A DNA stretch of 64,000 nucleotides from UBA2241 sp963777895 (GTDB taxonomy: Bacteria > Actinomycetota > Thermoleophilia > UBA2241): contig CAVZSF010000002.1 of assembly GCA_963777895.1 (NCBI GenBank), forward strand, positions 186,001-250,000. The letters are read 5' to 3'. This document shows positions 24,720-32,831 of the stretch, in pieces (positions within the stretch are counted from its first letter, which is position 1; every line of letters starts with the position of its first letter). The translations under genes and the position numbers were made by a program. The notes beneath the pieces are model-generated. The model saw only the letters and a program-made list of their open reading frames with translations, was not told the origin of the DNA and did not search any database.

Positions 24720-24975
24720 GGCGCCCGCAAGGCGCGATCGCGCCCCCAGGCGCGGCCGCGCCCCCGGGGCGCCGTTGTCGCACGCGGGCACCCAGGCGCC
24801 CCGGCTGTTGAGGGCCTCTGGAGGGCGCTGCGCCTACGCAGGGCGCACGCTGCGGCATCCGTCCAGCCTGCTGAGCCGTCCTTCCTAAGCTGACGATACG
24901 GCCGTCCCGCACTGTCGTCGCCGACCGGCGCCTTGTATCGTCTACTGCTTCGAGCATACGCATGGGGGGGATGGG
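24720..24975 (+). other. 256-nt intergenic stretch
   Basis: The first 80 nt are extremely G+C-rich with repeated GCGCCC/GGGCGC words that can fold, possibly acting as a terminator. A -10-like TTGTATCGT lies near 24933. I see no gene here. Confidence 0.3.
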
Positions 24976-26646
24976 ATGACGGTCGACATGGTGCTGACGG
25001 GTGGCAAGGTCTACACGGTCGACGCCGCCAGGAGCGGTCACGAGGCGATCGCCCTCGCCGGCGGACGCGTCGTAGCGGTGGGGACGGCCGCCGAGATCGC
25101 CGCACTCGGCGATGCCCACACCCAGGTCGTCGACCTCGGCGGCCGTCTCGTCCTGCCCGGCTTCATCGACGCCCACATGCACGCCTCGTCGGCCGTCGAG
25201 GACCTCTACGATGTGTCGCTCGCCGGCCTCTCTGGCGCCGAAGCTTGCGCGCAGGCCGTGGGCAGGTTCGCCGCCGAGCATCCCGCGCTTTCGGTGATCA
25301 GAGGGTATGGCTGGGCGGAGCCGACGATGCCCCCGAGGGGCCCCCTCGCCGCCGACCTCGACGCGGTCGTGCCCGACCGCCCCGTGATTCTCTTCGACGA
25401 CAGCTATCACGCCTCGTGGCTCAACAGCGCGGGCCTGCGCCTTGCCGGCATCGACGCCGGCACACCCGACCCCGACAACGGCGTGATCGAACGGCTGGCC
25501 GACGGCACGCCGTCCGGGACCCTGCGAGAGGGGCCTAGCGCGGTGGCGGACCGCGCCTTTCCTACCTACACCGTCGAGCAGAGCCGCGAGGGGATCCTGC
25601 ACTTCCAGCGCGACGTAGCCGGCCCGCTCGGCCTCACGACGGCGCACGACGCGAACCTGAGGCCAGGCAGGGACGCGGCCCTCGAGGCCTTCCTGCAGCT
25701 CCAGGCAGAGGGCTTGCTGACGGCGCGCTACTGCGTCTCTCTCTGGATCATGGAGGACGCGCCCCTGCAGGAGCAGATCGAGGCCGCCGTGGCGGAGCGG
25801 GCCCGTCAGACGGGCCCGCTCGTGACGGCGGCCTGGGCCAAGCTCTTCGCCGACGGCGTGATCGAAGGCCACACCGGCGTGCTCAAGGAGCCGTACGCCG
25901 ACAGGCCCGGCTTCTGCGGCGATCCCGTCTGGCCGCCGGACCGCTTCAACGAGGCGTCGGTCGCCGCCGCCCGGGCCGGCTTCCGCCTCCACTACCACGC
26001 GATCGGCGACGGCGCGGTCGCCAGGTGCCTTGACGCGATCGCGGCGGCGCAGGCCGCCGTCCCCGGGACGGACCAGCGGCCCCTGATCACCCATCTCCAG
26101 TACATGGATCTCCCCGACCTGGCACGCTTCGCCGCGCTCGGCGTCGTGGCAGTCCCGCAACCGTTCTGGTTCGAGAAGGACCAGCTTTACCGCGAGCGTC
26201 AGCTGCCCTACCTCGGTGTGGACCGCGCCGACCGCGAGTACCCGATGCGTTCCTTCTGGGAGCATGGCGTGCTCGCCGCCTCGGCAAGCGACTACCCGGT
26301 GCCGCCTGGTCCTGACCCACTCGTGGCGATCCAGCGCGGCGTCCTGCGGCGCAACCTGGCGGACGCCAGCGAGCCGGAGCCGCTCTGGCCGGAGGAAGCC
26401 GTGACGGTCGAGCAGATGGTCGAGAGCTTCACGGCGAACGGCGCCTTCGCCATGGCGCTGGAGCACGAGACCGGGACGCTCGAGGTGGGGAAGGCCGCCG
26501 ACCTGGTCGTGCTCAGCCGCGACATCCTGACGATCCCCGCCGAGGAGATCACCTCAGCCGAGGTGGAGCTGACAATGCTGGAGGGACGGCCGGTCTTCGC
26601 CGCCGGCGCCTTCGTGGGCCTGGAGAACGCCGCACAGCCTCGCTGA
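24976..26646 (+). CDS. YtcJ-like amidohydrolase
   Basis: The 556-residue metal-dependent hydrolase belongs to the amidohydrolase-3 (YtcJ) group. The N-terminal beta-sandwich begins MVLTGGKVYTVDA. The first metal motif is GFIDAHMHAS (H-x-H). A later active-site His is in RLHYHAIGDGA, the Asp region is ASASDYPVPPGPDP, and the C-terminal segment is GTLEVGKAADLVVLSRDI. Members hydrolyse diverse amides, imides or formamides, and the substrate cannot be predicted. ATG 24976 follows GGGGGGGATGGG. It stands alone, convergent with the TIM-barrel gene 18 nt downstream. Confidence 0.88.
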   Translation: MTVDMVLTGGKVYTVDAARSGHEAIALAGGRVVAVGTAAEIAALGDAHTQVVDLGGRLVLPGFIDAHMHASSAVEDLYDVSLAGLSGAEACAQAVGRFAAEHPALSVIRGYGWAEPTMPPRGPLAADLDAVVPDRPVILFDDSYHASWLNSAGLRLAGIDAGTPDPDNGVIERLADGTPSGTLREGPSAVADRAFPTYTVEQSREGILHFQRDVAGPLGLTTAHDANLRPGRDAALEAFLQLQAEGLLTARYCVSLWIMEDAPLQEQIEAAVAERARQTGPLVTAAWAKLFADGVIEGHTGVLKEPYADRPGFCGDPVWPPDRFNEASVAAARAGFRLHYHAIGDGAVARCLDAIAAAQAAVPGTDQRPLITHLQYMDLPDLARFAALGVVAVPQPFWFEKDQLYRERQLPYLGVDRADREYPMRSFWEHGVLAASASDYPVPPGPDPLVAIQRGVLRRNLADASEPEPLWPEEAVTVEQMVESFTANGAFAMALEHETGTLEVGKAADLVVLSRDILTIPAEEITSAEVELTMLEGRPVFAAGAFVGLENAAQPR

Positions 26647-26663
26647 CCGGCCGCGCCTGTGCA

Positions 26664-27431
26664 TCAGGACGGGACGAGCTCTACCTTCCGCAGGTAGGCG
26701 ATCGAGGCGTGCAGCTCGGGCTCGGCGAACAGTTCGAGGATCACGGTCGCCCCCCGTGCGCGCGCTGCCGCGAGGACTGCGGCGCAATCGACGATGCCGG
26801 TGCCGAGCGCGTTGTGCGGGTCCTCAACGCCCCCCGGCCCTTCGTTGTCGTGCAGGTGCACGTGCTGCAGGCGGGCCTTCGGGTCGCGCAGGAAGGCCCC
26901 GAGGTTGCCGGTGATGGCGGCGTGGCCGGCGTCGAGGGCGAAGCCGAGCTCGCCGAGGTGGATGTCGCCCGGGGCCGTGAAGTGAGAGTGCCGGGCGTTC
27001 TCCATGTTCTCGACGACCACGGGCACGCCCAGTTCGCTCTGCAGGCCCGTCAGGTCGGCCAGCGAGCGCTCCAGTGCGGCCAGGACCGCGGCATCTTGCC
27101 CGCTCGCCTCCACGTAGTCGGGGTGCACGACGTAGCGCAACGCGCCCACCTCGGCCGCGGCCTCGAGGTGGCGGCGGTGCTCGTCGATCGTCCGCCGCCG
27201 CACGCGCTCGTCGGTGCTTCCAGGCTCGAGTCCCATGTACGGGCCGTGGACCGTCAGCCGCAGCCCGCTCTCGCGAGCGGCCTGGCAGTTGCCCGGGACG
27301 AGCAGGTTGTGTCCTTCCTCCGAGTCGATCTCGGCGAGCGTGGCCAGCTCGGCGATGCGCTCGAGCGCGGCGCCGAGCGGCAGGTCGAGCCACGAGTCTG
27401 TGGGGACGCCGATGTCGGGCGGCAGCAACAT
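26664..27431 (-). CDS. Sugar phosphate isomerase/epimerase-like TIM-barrel protein
   Basis: The 255-residue protein of the xylose-isomerase-like/AP-endonuclease-2 superfamily has metal-ligand-like motifs: LTVHGPYMGLEPG, YVVHPDYVEAS, VVVENMENARHSHFT (Glu), FALDAGHAAI (Asp-His), LQHVHLHDNEG (His-x-His) and TVILELFAE (Glu). This set fits a divalent-metal sugar isomerase, epimerase or a nuclease-like fold. Physiological substrate unknown. ATG 27431 is chosen because homologous-looking sequence begins there; it has no clear Shine-Dalgarno and may be leaderless. It is divergent from the second MoxR gene. Confidence 0.78.
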   Translation of the reverse strand: MLLPPDIGVPTDSWLDLPLGAALERIAELATLAEIDSEEGHNLLVPGNCQAARESGLRLTVHGPYMGLEPGSTDERVRRRTIDEHRRHLEAAAEVGALRYVVHPDYVEASGQDAAVLAALERSLADLTGLQSELGVPVVVENMENARHSHFTAPGDIHLGELGFALDAGHAAITGNLGAFLRDPKARLQHVHLHDNEGPGGVEDPHNALGTGIVDCAAVLAAARARGATVILELFAEPELHASIAYLRKVELVPS

Positions 27432-27464
27432 GGCCGTCAGTCTACGGTACGGTGCGGCGCACGG

Positions 27465-27470
27465 TAGAAT
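27465..27470 (+). promoter_or_regulatory. -10 box upstream of the second MoxR-VWA pair
   Basis: TAGAAT preceded by CGG lies 34 nt before ATG 27504, between two divergent genes. It is a close match to the -10 consensus. The -35 is not obvious. Confidence 0.45.
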
Positions 27471-27503
27471 CGGCCCGAGGCTGCCGGCGCGAGCGGAGGC
27501 ACG

Positions 27504-28388
27504 ATGACACCGATCAAGCAGATCCAGGAGGCCCACGGCATCGTCGGGCGCGAACGCGAGCTGGCGACGGCTCTTGCCGTGCTGGGCGCGGGCCGCCACC
27601 TCCTGCTCGAAGGACCGGTCGGCGTCGGCAAGACGACCGTGGCGCTGGCCGTTTGCGGCCACCTCGGCCGCACGACCGTGCGCGTGGACGGCGACGACCG
27701 TTACGCCGAGAGCAAGCTCACGGGCTGGTTCGACCCGCCGCTCGTGCTGGAGAAGGGCTACGGCGACGAGTCCTTCTTCGCCGGTCCGCTGGTCAAGGCG
27801 ATGCGCGAGGGCGCCGTGCTCTTCATCAACGAGCTGAACCGCATGCCCGAGTCGGTGCAGAACGTCCTGCTGCCGGCGCTCGACGAGCGCCTCGTGATCG
27901 TGCCTCACGTCGGCGTCGTCGAGGCGGTGGAGGGCTTCCAGGTGGTGGCGACGCAGAACCCCGTCGAGTACGTCGCCACCGGCCATCTCTCGGAGGCGCT
28001 GCGTGACCGCTTCGAGCATCTCGCCCTCGAGTACCAGGACGCCCAGGAGGAGGCGGCCATCGTGCGCCGCGAAACGGGCTGCGAGGACGACGACCTGGTG
28101 CGCGTCGCCGTGAGGCTGACGCGCGCCACCCGCCGGCATCCGCGCTTCCGCAAGGGCGCGTCCGTGCGCGCCGCCATCGCCATCGTAGCCATCGCTCAGA
28201 GACTGGAGGGCGACGACGTGTTGCGGCGCGCCGCCGATGCGGCCCTGGCCACCCGGGTCGACCTGCGCGACGACATCGATGCCGACTTCTCCGCCGCGCT
28301 GGACGAGCTCTTCGAGCTCGTGGTCGAGCGCGGCGAGGACCCCGACGTCGCGCTCGCCGAGGCGGGCGCCGGCGGCCCAAAAGGCTGA
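27504..28388 (+). CDS. MoxR-family AAA+ ATPase (second copy)
   Basis: The 294-residue AAA+ ATPase has Walker A EGPVGVGKTT (about 36-45), Walker B AVLFINELNRMPE, and sensor 1 FQVVATQNPVEYVATGHLSEALRDRF. It is clearly diverged from the first copy at 20985: Walker B reads NELNR here and DEIDK there. It is therefore a separate MoxR subfamily rather than a recent duplicate. Its VWA partner starts 47 nt downstream, with a hairpin between them. ATG 27504 has GGAGG (27493-27497) upstream. Role: energy-dependent remodelling of an unknown partner. Confidence 0.92.
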   Translation: MTPIKQIQEAHGIVGRERELATALAVLGAGRHLLLEGPVGVGKTTVALAVCGHLGRTTVRVDGDDRYAESKLTGWFDPPLVLEKGYGDESFFAGPLVKAMREGAVLFINELNRMPESVQNVLLPALDERLVIVPHVGVVEAVEGFQVVATQNPVEYVATGHLSEALRDRFEHLALEYQDAQEEAAIVRRETGCEDDDLVRVAVRLTRATRRHPRFRKGASVRAAIAIVAIAQRLEGDDVLRRAADAALATRVDLRDDIDADFSAALDELFELVVERGEDPDVALAEAGAGGPKG

Positions 28389-28408
28389 GCCCCCCGGAGG
28401 GGGCTCAG
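28385..28408 (+). terminator. Hairpin between the second MoxR and VWA genes
   Basis: CTGAGCCCCC and GGGGGCTCAG are perfect 10-bp complements around a CGGA tetraloop-like turn. The stem starts within the MoxR stop codon. There is no U tract, so it may tune downstream expression or protect the mRNA 3' end rather than terminate fully. Confidence 0.45.
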
Positions 28409-28435
28409 GCGCGCCGCCGCCGGCACGCGCTCGAG

Positions 28436-29308
28436 GTGCGCGCCTCCTGCGGCCCGGAGCTCGAGGACGCCCCCGCGTTCGAGGCCATCGCCGAACGGTA
28501 CGGCCTGCCCGCCGCCGACCTCGACGGCTGGCAGATCGCCGTCAACCTGACGCGCAGCGGCTGCCGCCTCACGACCTATCCGCTGCGCATGTACGCCGAA
28601 CGCCTGGCGGCGCGCGCCGTGCTGGCGCGCGCCCACCACCTGGTCGGTCCGGTGCGCGCCGCCCGCGAGCTCGTGCGCGAGCCGCTGCGCGAGCCCTACG
28701 ACGGCGAGCTCGACGTGGAGGCCTCGCTCGAGAACCTGCTCGGCAAGCGCTTCCCGGAGGATGGCGACCTCATCGTCACGCGCCGTGTCGAGCGCCGTCA
28801 GCAGGTCGTTCTCATGGTCGACACGTCGCTTTCGATGTCGGGCGAGAACATGGCGATCGCCGCGGTGGCGGCGGCCGTCCTGGCGCTCAAGCTGCACCCG
28901 GAGGACCTTTCCGTCGTCGTCTTCGAGGACAAGGCCGAAGCGGTCACGCGGCTGCATGCGCGCGACGCCCCGGAGGACGTCGTGGCGCGCATGCTCGACC
29001 AGCCGGTGCGCGGCTACACGAACATCGCGGCCGCGCTCGAGCTCGGCGCCGCCGAGCTCGAGCGCGGCCGCAATCCCCGCCGCAGCGGCCTGCTCATCAC
29101 CGACGGCGTGGCGACCGTGGGCGGCGACCCGCTGCCGTACGCGCACCGCTTCCCCCGGCTCTTCGTGCTGCTCACCGAGGACTACAAGATGGACCCCGAC
29201 TTGTGCCGCCGTCTGGCGGACGCCGGCCACGGCGACGTCTTCCCGGTGCGCAGCTACCGTGACCTGCCCGCCCGCATCCTCGAGGTGGCCAACAAGGTGC
29301 TGCGCTGA
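28436..29308 (+). CDS. VWA domain protein, partner of the second MoxR ATPase
   Basis: The 290-residue protein has a helical N-terminal region and a C-terminal VWA domain. The MIDAS motif is canonical, VVLMVDTSLSMSG (D-x-S-x-S), with further MIDAS residues in GYTNIAAAL and LLITDGVAT. GTG 28436 is the first usable start in frame. The frame stays open upstream to the MoxR stop, so a longer form from a rare codon is possible. It forms the second MoxR-VWA pair of the window; substrate unknown. Confidence 0.85.
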   Translation: MRASCGPELEDAPAFEAIAERYGLPAADLDGWQIAVNLTRSGCRLTTYPLRMYAERLAARAVLARAHHLVGPVRAARELVREPLREPYDGELDVEASLENLLGKRFPEDGDLIVTRRVERRQQVVLMVDTSLSMSGENMAIAAVAAAVLALKLHPEDLSVVVFEDKAEAVTRLHARDAPEDVVARMLDQPVRGYTNIAAALELGAAELERGRNPRRSGLLITDGVATVGGDPLPYAHRFPRLFVLLTEDYKMDPDLCRRLADAGHGDVFPVRSYRDLPARILEVANKVLR

Positions 29309-29392
29309 ACGCCGCCGCTCACCCTCGGCTGTGAGCCCACAAGCGGCGGGGCGGGACGACGCCCGCTGGTGGCGTTGTGCGGTAGACTCGGC

Positions 29393-29398
29393 CACCGG
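29393..29398 (+). promoter_or_regulatory. -10 box upstream of the HEAT-repeat gene
   Basis: TAGACT preceded by CGG lies 43 nt before ATG 29442 and follows the VWA gene stop by 85 nt. It is a probable start of a new transcription unit. Confidence 0.4.
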
Positions 29399-29441
29399 CA
29401 AACGATGTGGACGCGGCGTCCGGCGTCGCGCGGGAGATGAG

Positions 29442-29945
29442 ATGGGACTGTTCGGACCGCCCAACGTAGCCAAGGCCCGGGCGACCGGCAAGGTCGAGCT
29501 GATGGTTCGTGCCGCACGCTATCAGCGTGATCCGGCGATCGCGGCCGAAGGACGCAGCCTCCTGCTGCTGAACCTCGACGACATCATCGAGCGGCTCGGC
29601 TCGCGCAACATGCGCCACATGCACGTCGCGCGCGAGGCCATCCTCCTCGTCGGCCCGCCGGCCCGTGACCGCCTCATCTTCATCCTCGGCGAGGGACACG
29701 TGCATCGCCGCCGCGACGCCGCCTTCATGCTCGGGGAGCTGCGCGATCCGGTCGCGGTCGACGCACTGATGACGACGCTGCGCCACGAGGACGAGATGCT
29801 GCGCATGCTCTCGGCGCAGGCTCTCGGCAAGATCGGTGACGCCACGGCGGCGGACGCCCTGCGGCGGGCCTCGCGGGACCGCGATCCGCGCGTCGCCGCC
29901 GAGGCCCGCAAGGCGCTCCTCAAGGTCCAGCCCGCGTCGGGATGA
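29442..29945 (+). CDS. HEAT-repeat protein
   Basis: The 167-residue product has helical repeats in its second half typical of PBS-lyase/HEAT units: RRRDAAFMLGELRDPVAVDALMTTLRH, then MLRMLSAQALGKIGDATAADALRRASRD, then PRVAAEARKALLKV. The first half (residues 1-75) is also helical, with VAKARATGKVELMVRAARY. Such proteins are scaffolds for protein binding; no catalytic motif is seen. ATG 29442 is preceded by GGGAGATGA. The DUF1295 gene begins 8 nt after its stop, so the two probably share an mRNA. Confidence 0.8.
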   Translation: MGLFGPPNVAKARATGKVELMVRAARYQRDPAIAAEGRSLLLLNLDDIIERLGSRNMRHMHVAREAILLVGPPARDRLIFILGEGHVHRRRDAAFMLGELRDPVAVDALMTTLRHEDEMLRMLSAQALGKIGDATAADALRRASRDRDPRVAAEARKALLKVQPASG

Positions 29946-29952
29946 GGCAGCC

Positions 29953-30735
29953 GTGGGGGGCGTCCAGCTCGTCCTGATCGGTTGGGTCTTCGCGGCCGTC
30001 TTCCTGGCCGTGCTGTGGGTGGTACAGCAGGTCCGGCGCAACGCCGGCATCGTGGACGTCGGCTGGACCTTCAGTCTCGGAGTCCTGGCGGTGCTCTACA
30101 GCGTTTTCGCCGGTGGCGACCCCTCGCATCGTGTCCTGGTCGCCGTCCTCGTGGTCGTGTGGTCGCTGCGGCTCGGCCTCTACGTCCTCGTCACTCGCGT
30201 CCTCGGCAAGCCGGAGGAGGCCAGGTACCGCGAGTTGCGGCAGCGCTTCGGCCGCCGTGCCGGGCTCGGCTTCTTCGTGTTCTTCCAAGTGCAGGCCGCC
30301 GCCGCCGTGGCGCTCTCCGTGATCTTCCTCGTCGTGGCGTCCAACGAGGCACCGGGTCTCTCGGTCTGGGAGTACCTCGGCGTCGCGGTCTGGGTCGTGG
30401 CGGTCGGGGGCGAAGCCTTCGCCGACCGCCAGCTGGCCCGCTTCCGCGCCGACCCGGCGAACAGCGGCCGGACCTGCCGCGACGGCCTCTGGCGTTACTC
30501 GCGTCACCCCAACTACTTCTTCGAGTGGCTGCACTGGTGGGCCTACGTGCTGCTGGCCGTGGGCGTCCCCTACGGGTGGCTCACCCTCCTCGGACCCGTC
30601 TCGATGACCGTCTTCCTGCTCGCCGTGACGGGCATCCCGGTCACCGAGCGGCACGCCCTCCAGTCGCGCGCCGACTACGCCGAGTATCAGCGCACCACGA
30701 GCGCCTTCGTGCCCTGGTTCCCGAAGAGGCGGTAG
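29953..30735 (+). CDS. DUF1295 / steroid 5-alpha-reductase-like membrane protein
   Basis: Integral membrane protein of about 260 residues with six or seven helices. Family-specific segments are RRNAGIVDVGWTFSLGVLAVLYS, FFVFFQVQAAAAVALS, and the C-terminal signature RDGLWRYSRHPNYFFEWLHWWAYV followed by GIPVTERHALQSRADYAEYQRTTSAFVPWFP. These match DUF1295, which is related to isoprenylcysteine methyltransferases and steroid reductases. The enzymatic activity is not established. GTG 29953 is chosen because hydrophobic sequence starts there and GAGGC precedes it. Confidence 0.88.
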   Translation: MGGVQLVLIGWVFAAVFLAVLWVVQQVRRNAGIVDVGWTFSLGVLAVLYSVFAGGDPSHRVLVAVLVVVWSLRLGLYVLVTRVLGKPEEARYRELRQRFGRRAGLGFFVFFQVQAAAAVALSVIFLVVASNEAPGLSVWEYLGVAVWVVAVGGEAFADRQLARFRADPANSGRTCRDGLWRYSRHPNYFFEWLHWWAYVLLAVGVPYGWLTLLGPVSMTVFLLAVTGIPVTERHALQSRADYAEYQRTTSAFVPWFPKRR

Positions 30736-30738
30736 ACT
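30733..30738 (+). promoter_or_regulatory. -10 box upstream of the DhaL-DegV gene
   Basis: TAGACT preceded by CGG overlaps the stop of the DUF1295 gene and lies 60 nt before ATG 30798. Confidence 0.4.
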
Positions 30739-30797
30739 GCTCACGCTGGCAGACCGGGCGGCGAATCAGCCGCAGACCGACGACAGGACGCGTGCCG

Positions 30798-32592
30798 ATG
30801 GTCCGCACCCTTGACGCCCAGGTCTTCTCACGCGCACTGCGTGCCGGGGCGCTGGCAGTCGTGCGCGAGCAGGAGCTTCTCAACAGGATCAACGTCTTCC
30901 CGGTCCGCGACGCCGACACGGGCGCGAACCTGGCGGCCACGCTGAAGGCGGCCGCGGCGCGTCTGGGCGGCGCAGCGCCGGAGGGCGTCGGCGCGGCCGC
31001 TCGCGTGGCGGCGGACGGCGCACTCGACGGCGCGCGCGGCAACTCGGGCGCCATCTTCGCCCAGTTCCTGCACGGCCTCGCCCGTGCGATGGACAAGCAC
31101 GTCACCGTCGACGTCGCGGAGTTCGCGGCCGCGGCGCGGGCGGGGGCGGCCTCGGCCTACGCCGCCCTGCAGGAGCCGCGGGAGGGGACCATCCTCACCG
31201 TTGTGAGGGTTTGGGCGCAGGAGCTCGGCTCGGGCGCCGGCCTCGACGACTTCATCGAGGCGATGCACGGCGGCCTCGTGGCGGCGCGCCGCGCCCTCGC
31301 CGAGACGCCGCGGCAGCTCGAGGTCCTGGCGCGAAGTCACGTCGTCGACGCCGGCGGCCAGGGCTTCGTCTACTTCCTCGAGGGCCTCGGCGAGGCGCTG
31401 CGCGGCGGGCACGAGGCCGGCTGGGAGCCGCACGAGGCCGCGCCGCACGGTGCCCCGCCCTTCACGGACGGCGCCGAGGGCGCCGGCCACGACGTCGACG
31501 ACCGCTTCCGCTACTGCACCGAGGTCCTGCTGCGTGGCGGGAACGGCGGCGCGCTTCCACTCGACCGGGTGCGCGCCGCCGCGGCGGACCTCGGGGAGTC
31601 CCTGGTGGTGGCCGGCGGGGAGACGCGCTTGCGGGTCCACCTCCACACGAACGAGCCGCAGCGCTTCCTCGCCGCCATGGCCGCGCTGGGCGTGGTCGAG
31701 GAGAGCAAGATCGACGACATGGTGCTGCAGCAGCTTGCAGGTCGCGAAGCCTCCATCGCCATCGTCGCCGATTCGACCGTGGACCTGCCGGAGGACGAAG
31801 CTTTCCGGCTGGGCGTCGTGACGGTGCCGCTGACGGTCTCGCTGGACGGCAAGGACTACCTCGACGGGGTCGACATCACGACGGACGCCTTCATGCGGCG
31901 GCTCCGGGCGAGCGCGGCCATGCCGCGCTCGTCGCAGCCGCCCGCCGCGGACTTCGCCGACACGTACCGCCGGCTGCTCGAGTTCCGCGAAGGCGTGGTC
32001 TCCGTGCACATCGCCGAAGCCATGTCGGGCACCGTGCAGTCGGCCCGCGCCGCGGCCCAGCAGGTCGACCCGGGACGCGTGCGCGTCATCGACTCGTGCT
32101 CCGTGTCGGTCGGCCGCGGGGCTGCTCGTCGAAGCGATCGGCGATGCCATCGCGGGCGGCGCCACACTGGACGAGGTCGAGGCGCTCGCCGAGCGCGTGA
32201 AGCGCGAGATCACCGTCTTTGGCTCCGTTCGCACGCTGGACTTCGCTGTGAGGGGCGGGCGGATGAGTCCCCGTGCCGCCCGCCTAATCGGCACCCTGCA
32301 CCTCACGCCGATCATCGTGTTCGACGACACCGGGAAGCCCGGCAAAGGCGGCGTCGCCTTTGGTTTCGAGCGTGCGCTCGGGGCCCTTGCGCGCCGGGCA
32401 GTGGCCTTCGGGGGGGAAAGCGCCCGCGCCATGGTGGTGCACAGCGACGAGGAGGAGGCGGCCGAACGGGTCGCCGCGCAGCTCGCCGACCGTCTCGGCC
32501 GCCCCGTGCCCTCGGTGCGCGCCGGCGCAGTGCTCACCACCCACGTCGGGCCGGGCAGCGTCTCCGTCGCCGTGAGACGAGGCCCAGGCTGA
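30798..32592 (+). CDS. DhaL(DAK2)-DegV fusion protein, one frameshift in the DegV half
   Basis: The N-terminal half is a DhaL/FakA-like ATP-binding domain: FPVRDADTGANLAATL, with Asp residues for Mg-ATP, and DGARGNSGAIFAQF. A middle linker follows. The C-terminal half is a DegV fatty-acid-binding domain that starts IAIVADSTVDLPEDE and contains PRSSQPPAADF. In Firmicutes FakA kinase and FakB (DegV) are separate partners that phosphorylate fatty acids; here both are on one chain. The frame breaks at 32118-32121, where one extra G in GGGG shifts the reading. Removing it joins SVSVGRG to LLVEAIGDAIAGG and runs to the stop at 32592 (about 597 residues). Probably a sequence error. Confidence 0.85.
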
Positions 32593-32831
32593 CCTGGCAT
32601 GGCCTCTCGGCCCGCGCCTGAACCCTGGCGTCGAGCGCTGTCACGACAGGCGCCCGGGCCTCGATCGCCCCGGGTCGCCTGCCCCCATACTCGCCGGCCG
32701 GCCGCGCCCCTCCCGCCGTCCTGCCTTGACCACCGTCAGGTTTTGCCGCTCCCGCGTGCGGATATTCGTAGAGGCGGCTCGCGGGCCTTGCGGCGGCGGG
32801 CCGCTTCACTGAACCCAGTCGAGGAGTGTGG
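32593..32831 (+). other. 239-nt intergenic region before the transhydrogenase genes
   Basis: No ORF with plausible content is visible. The segment contains several GGCCCG/CGGGCC words able to form hairpins (terminator for the DhaL-DegV gene). The sequence CGTCAGGTTTTGCCG near 32732 is the least GC-rich part and may hold the promoter for pntAA. Confidence 0.3.

Noticed and set aside
24720..24888. Extension of the enolase-like gene beyond 24719 in other frames.
   Set aside because: The extensions are low-complexity Arg/Ala/Pro sequence; the proper frame ends at the TAG at 24717-24719.
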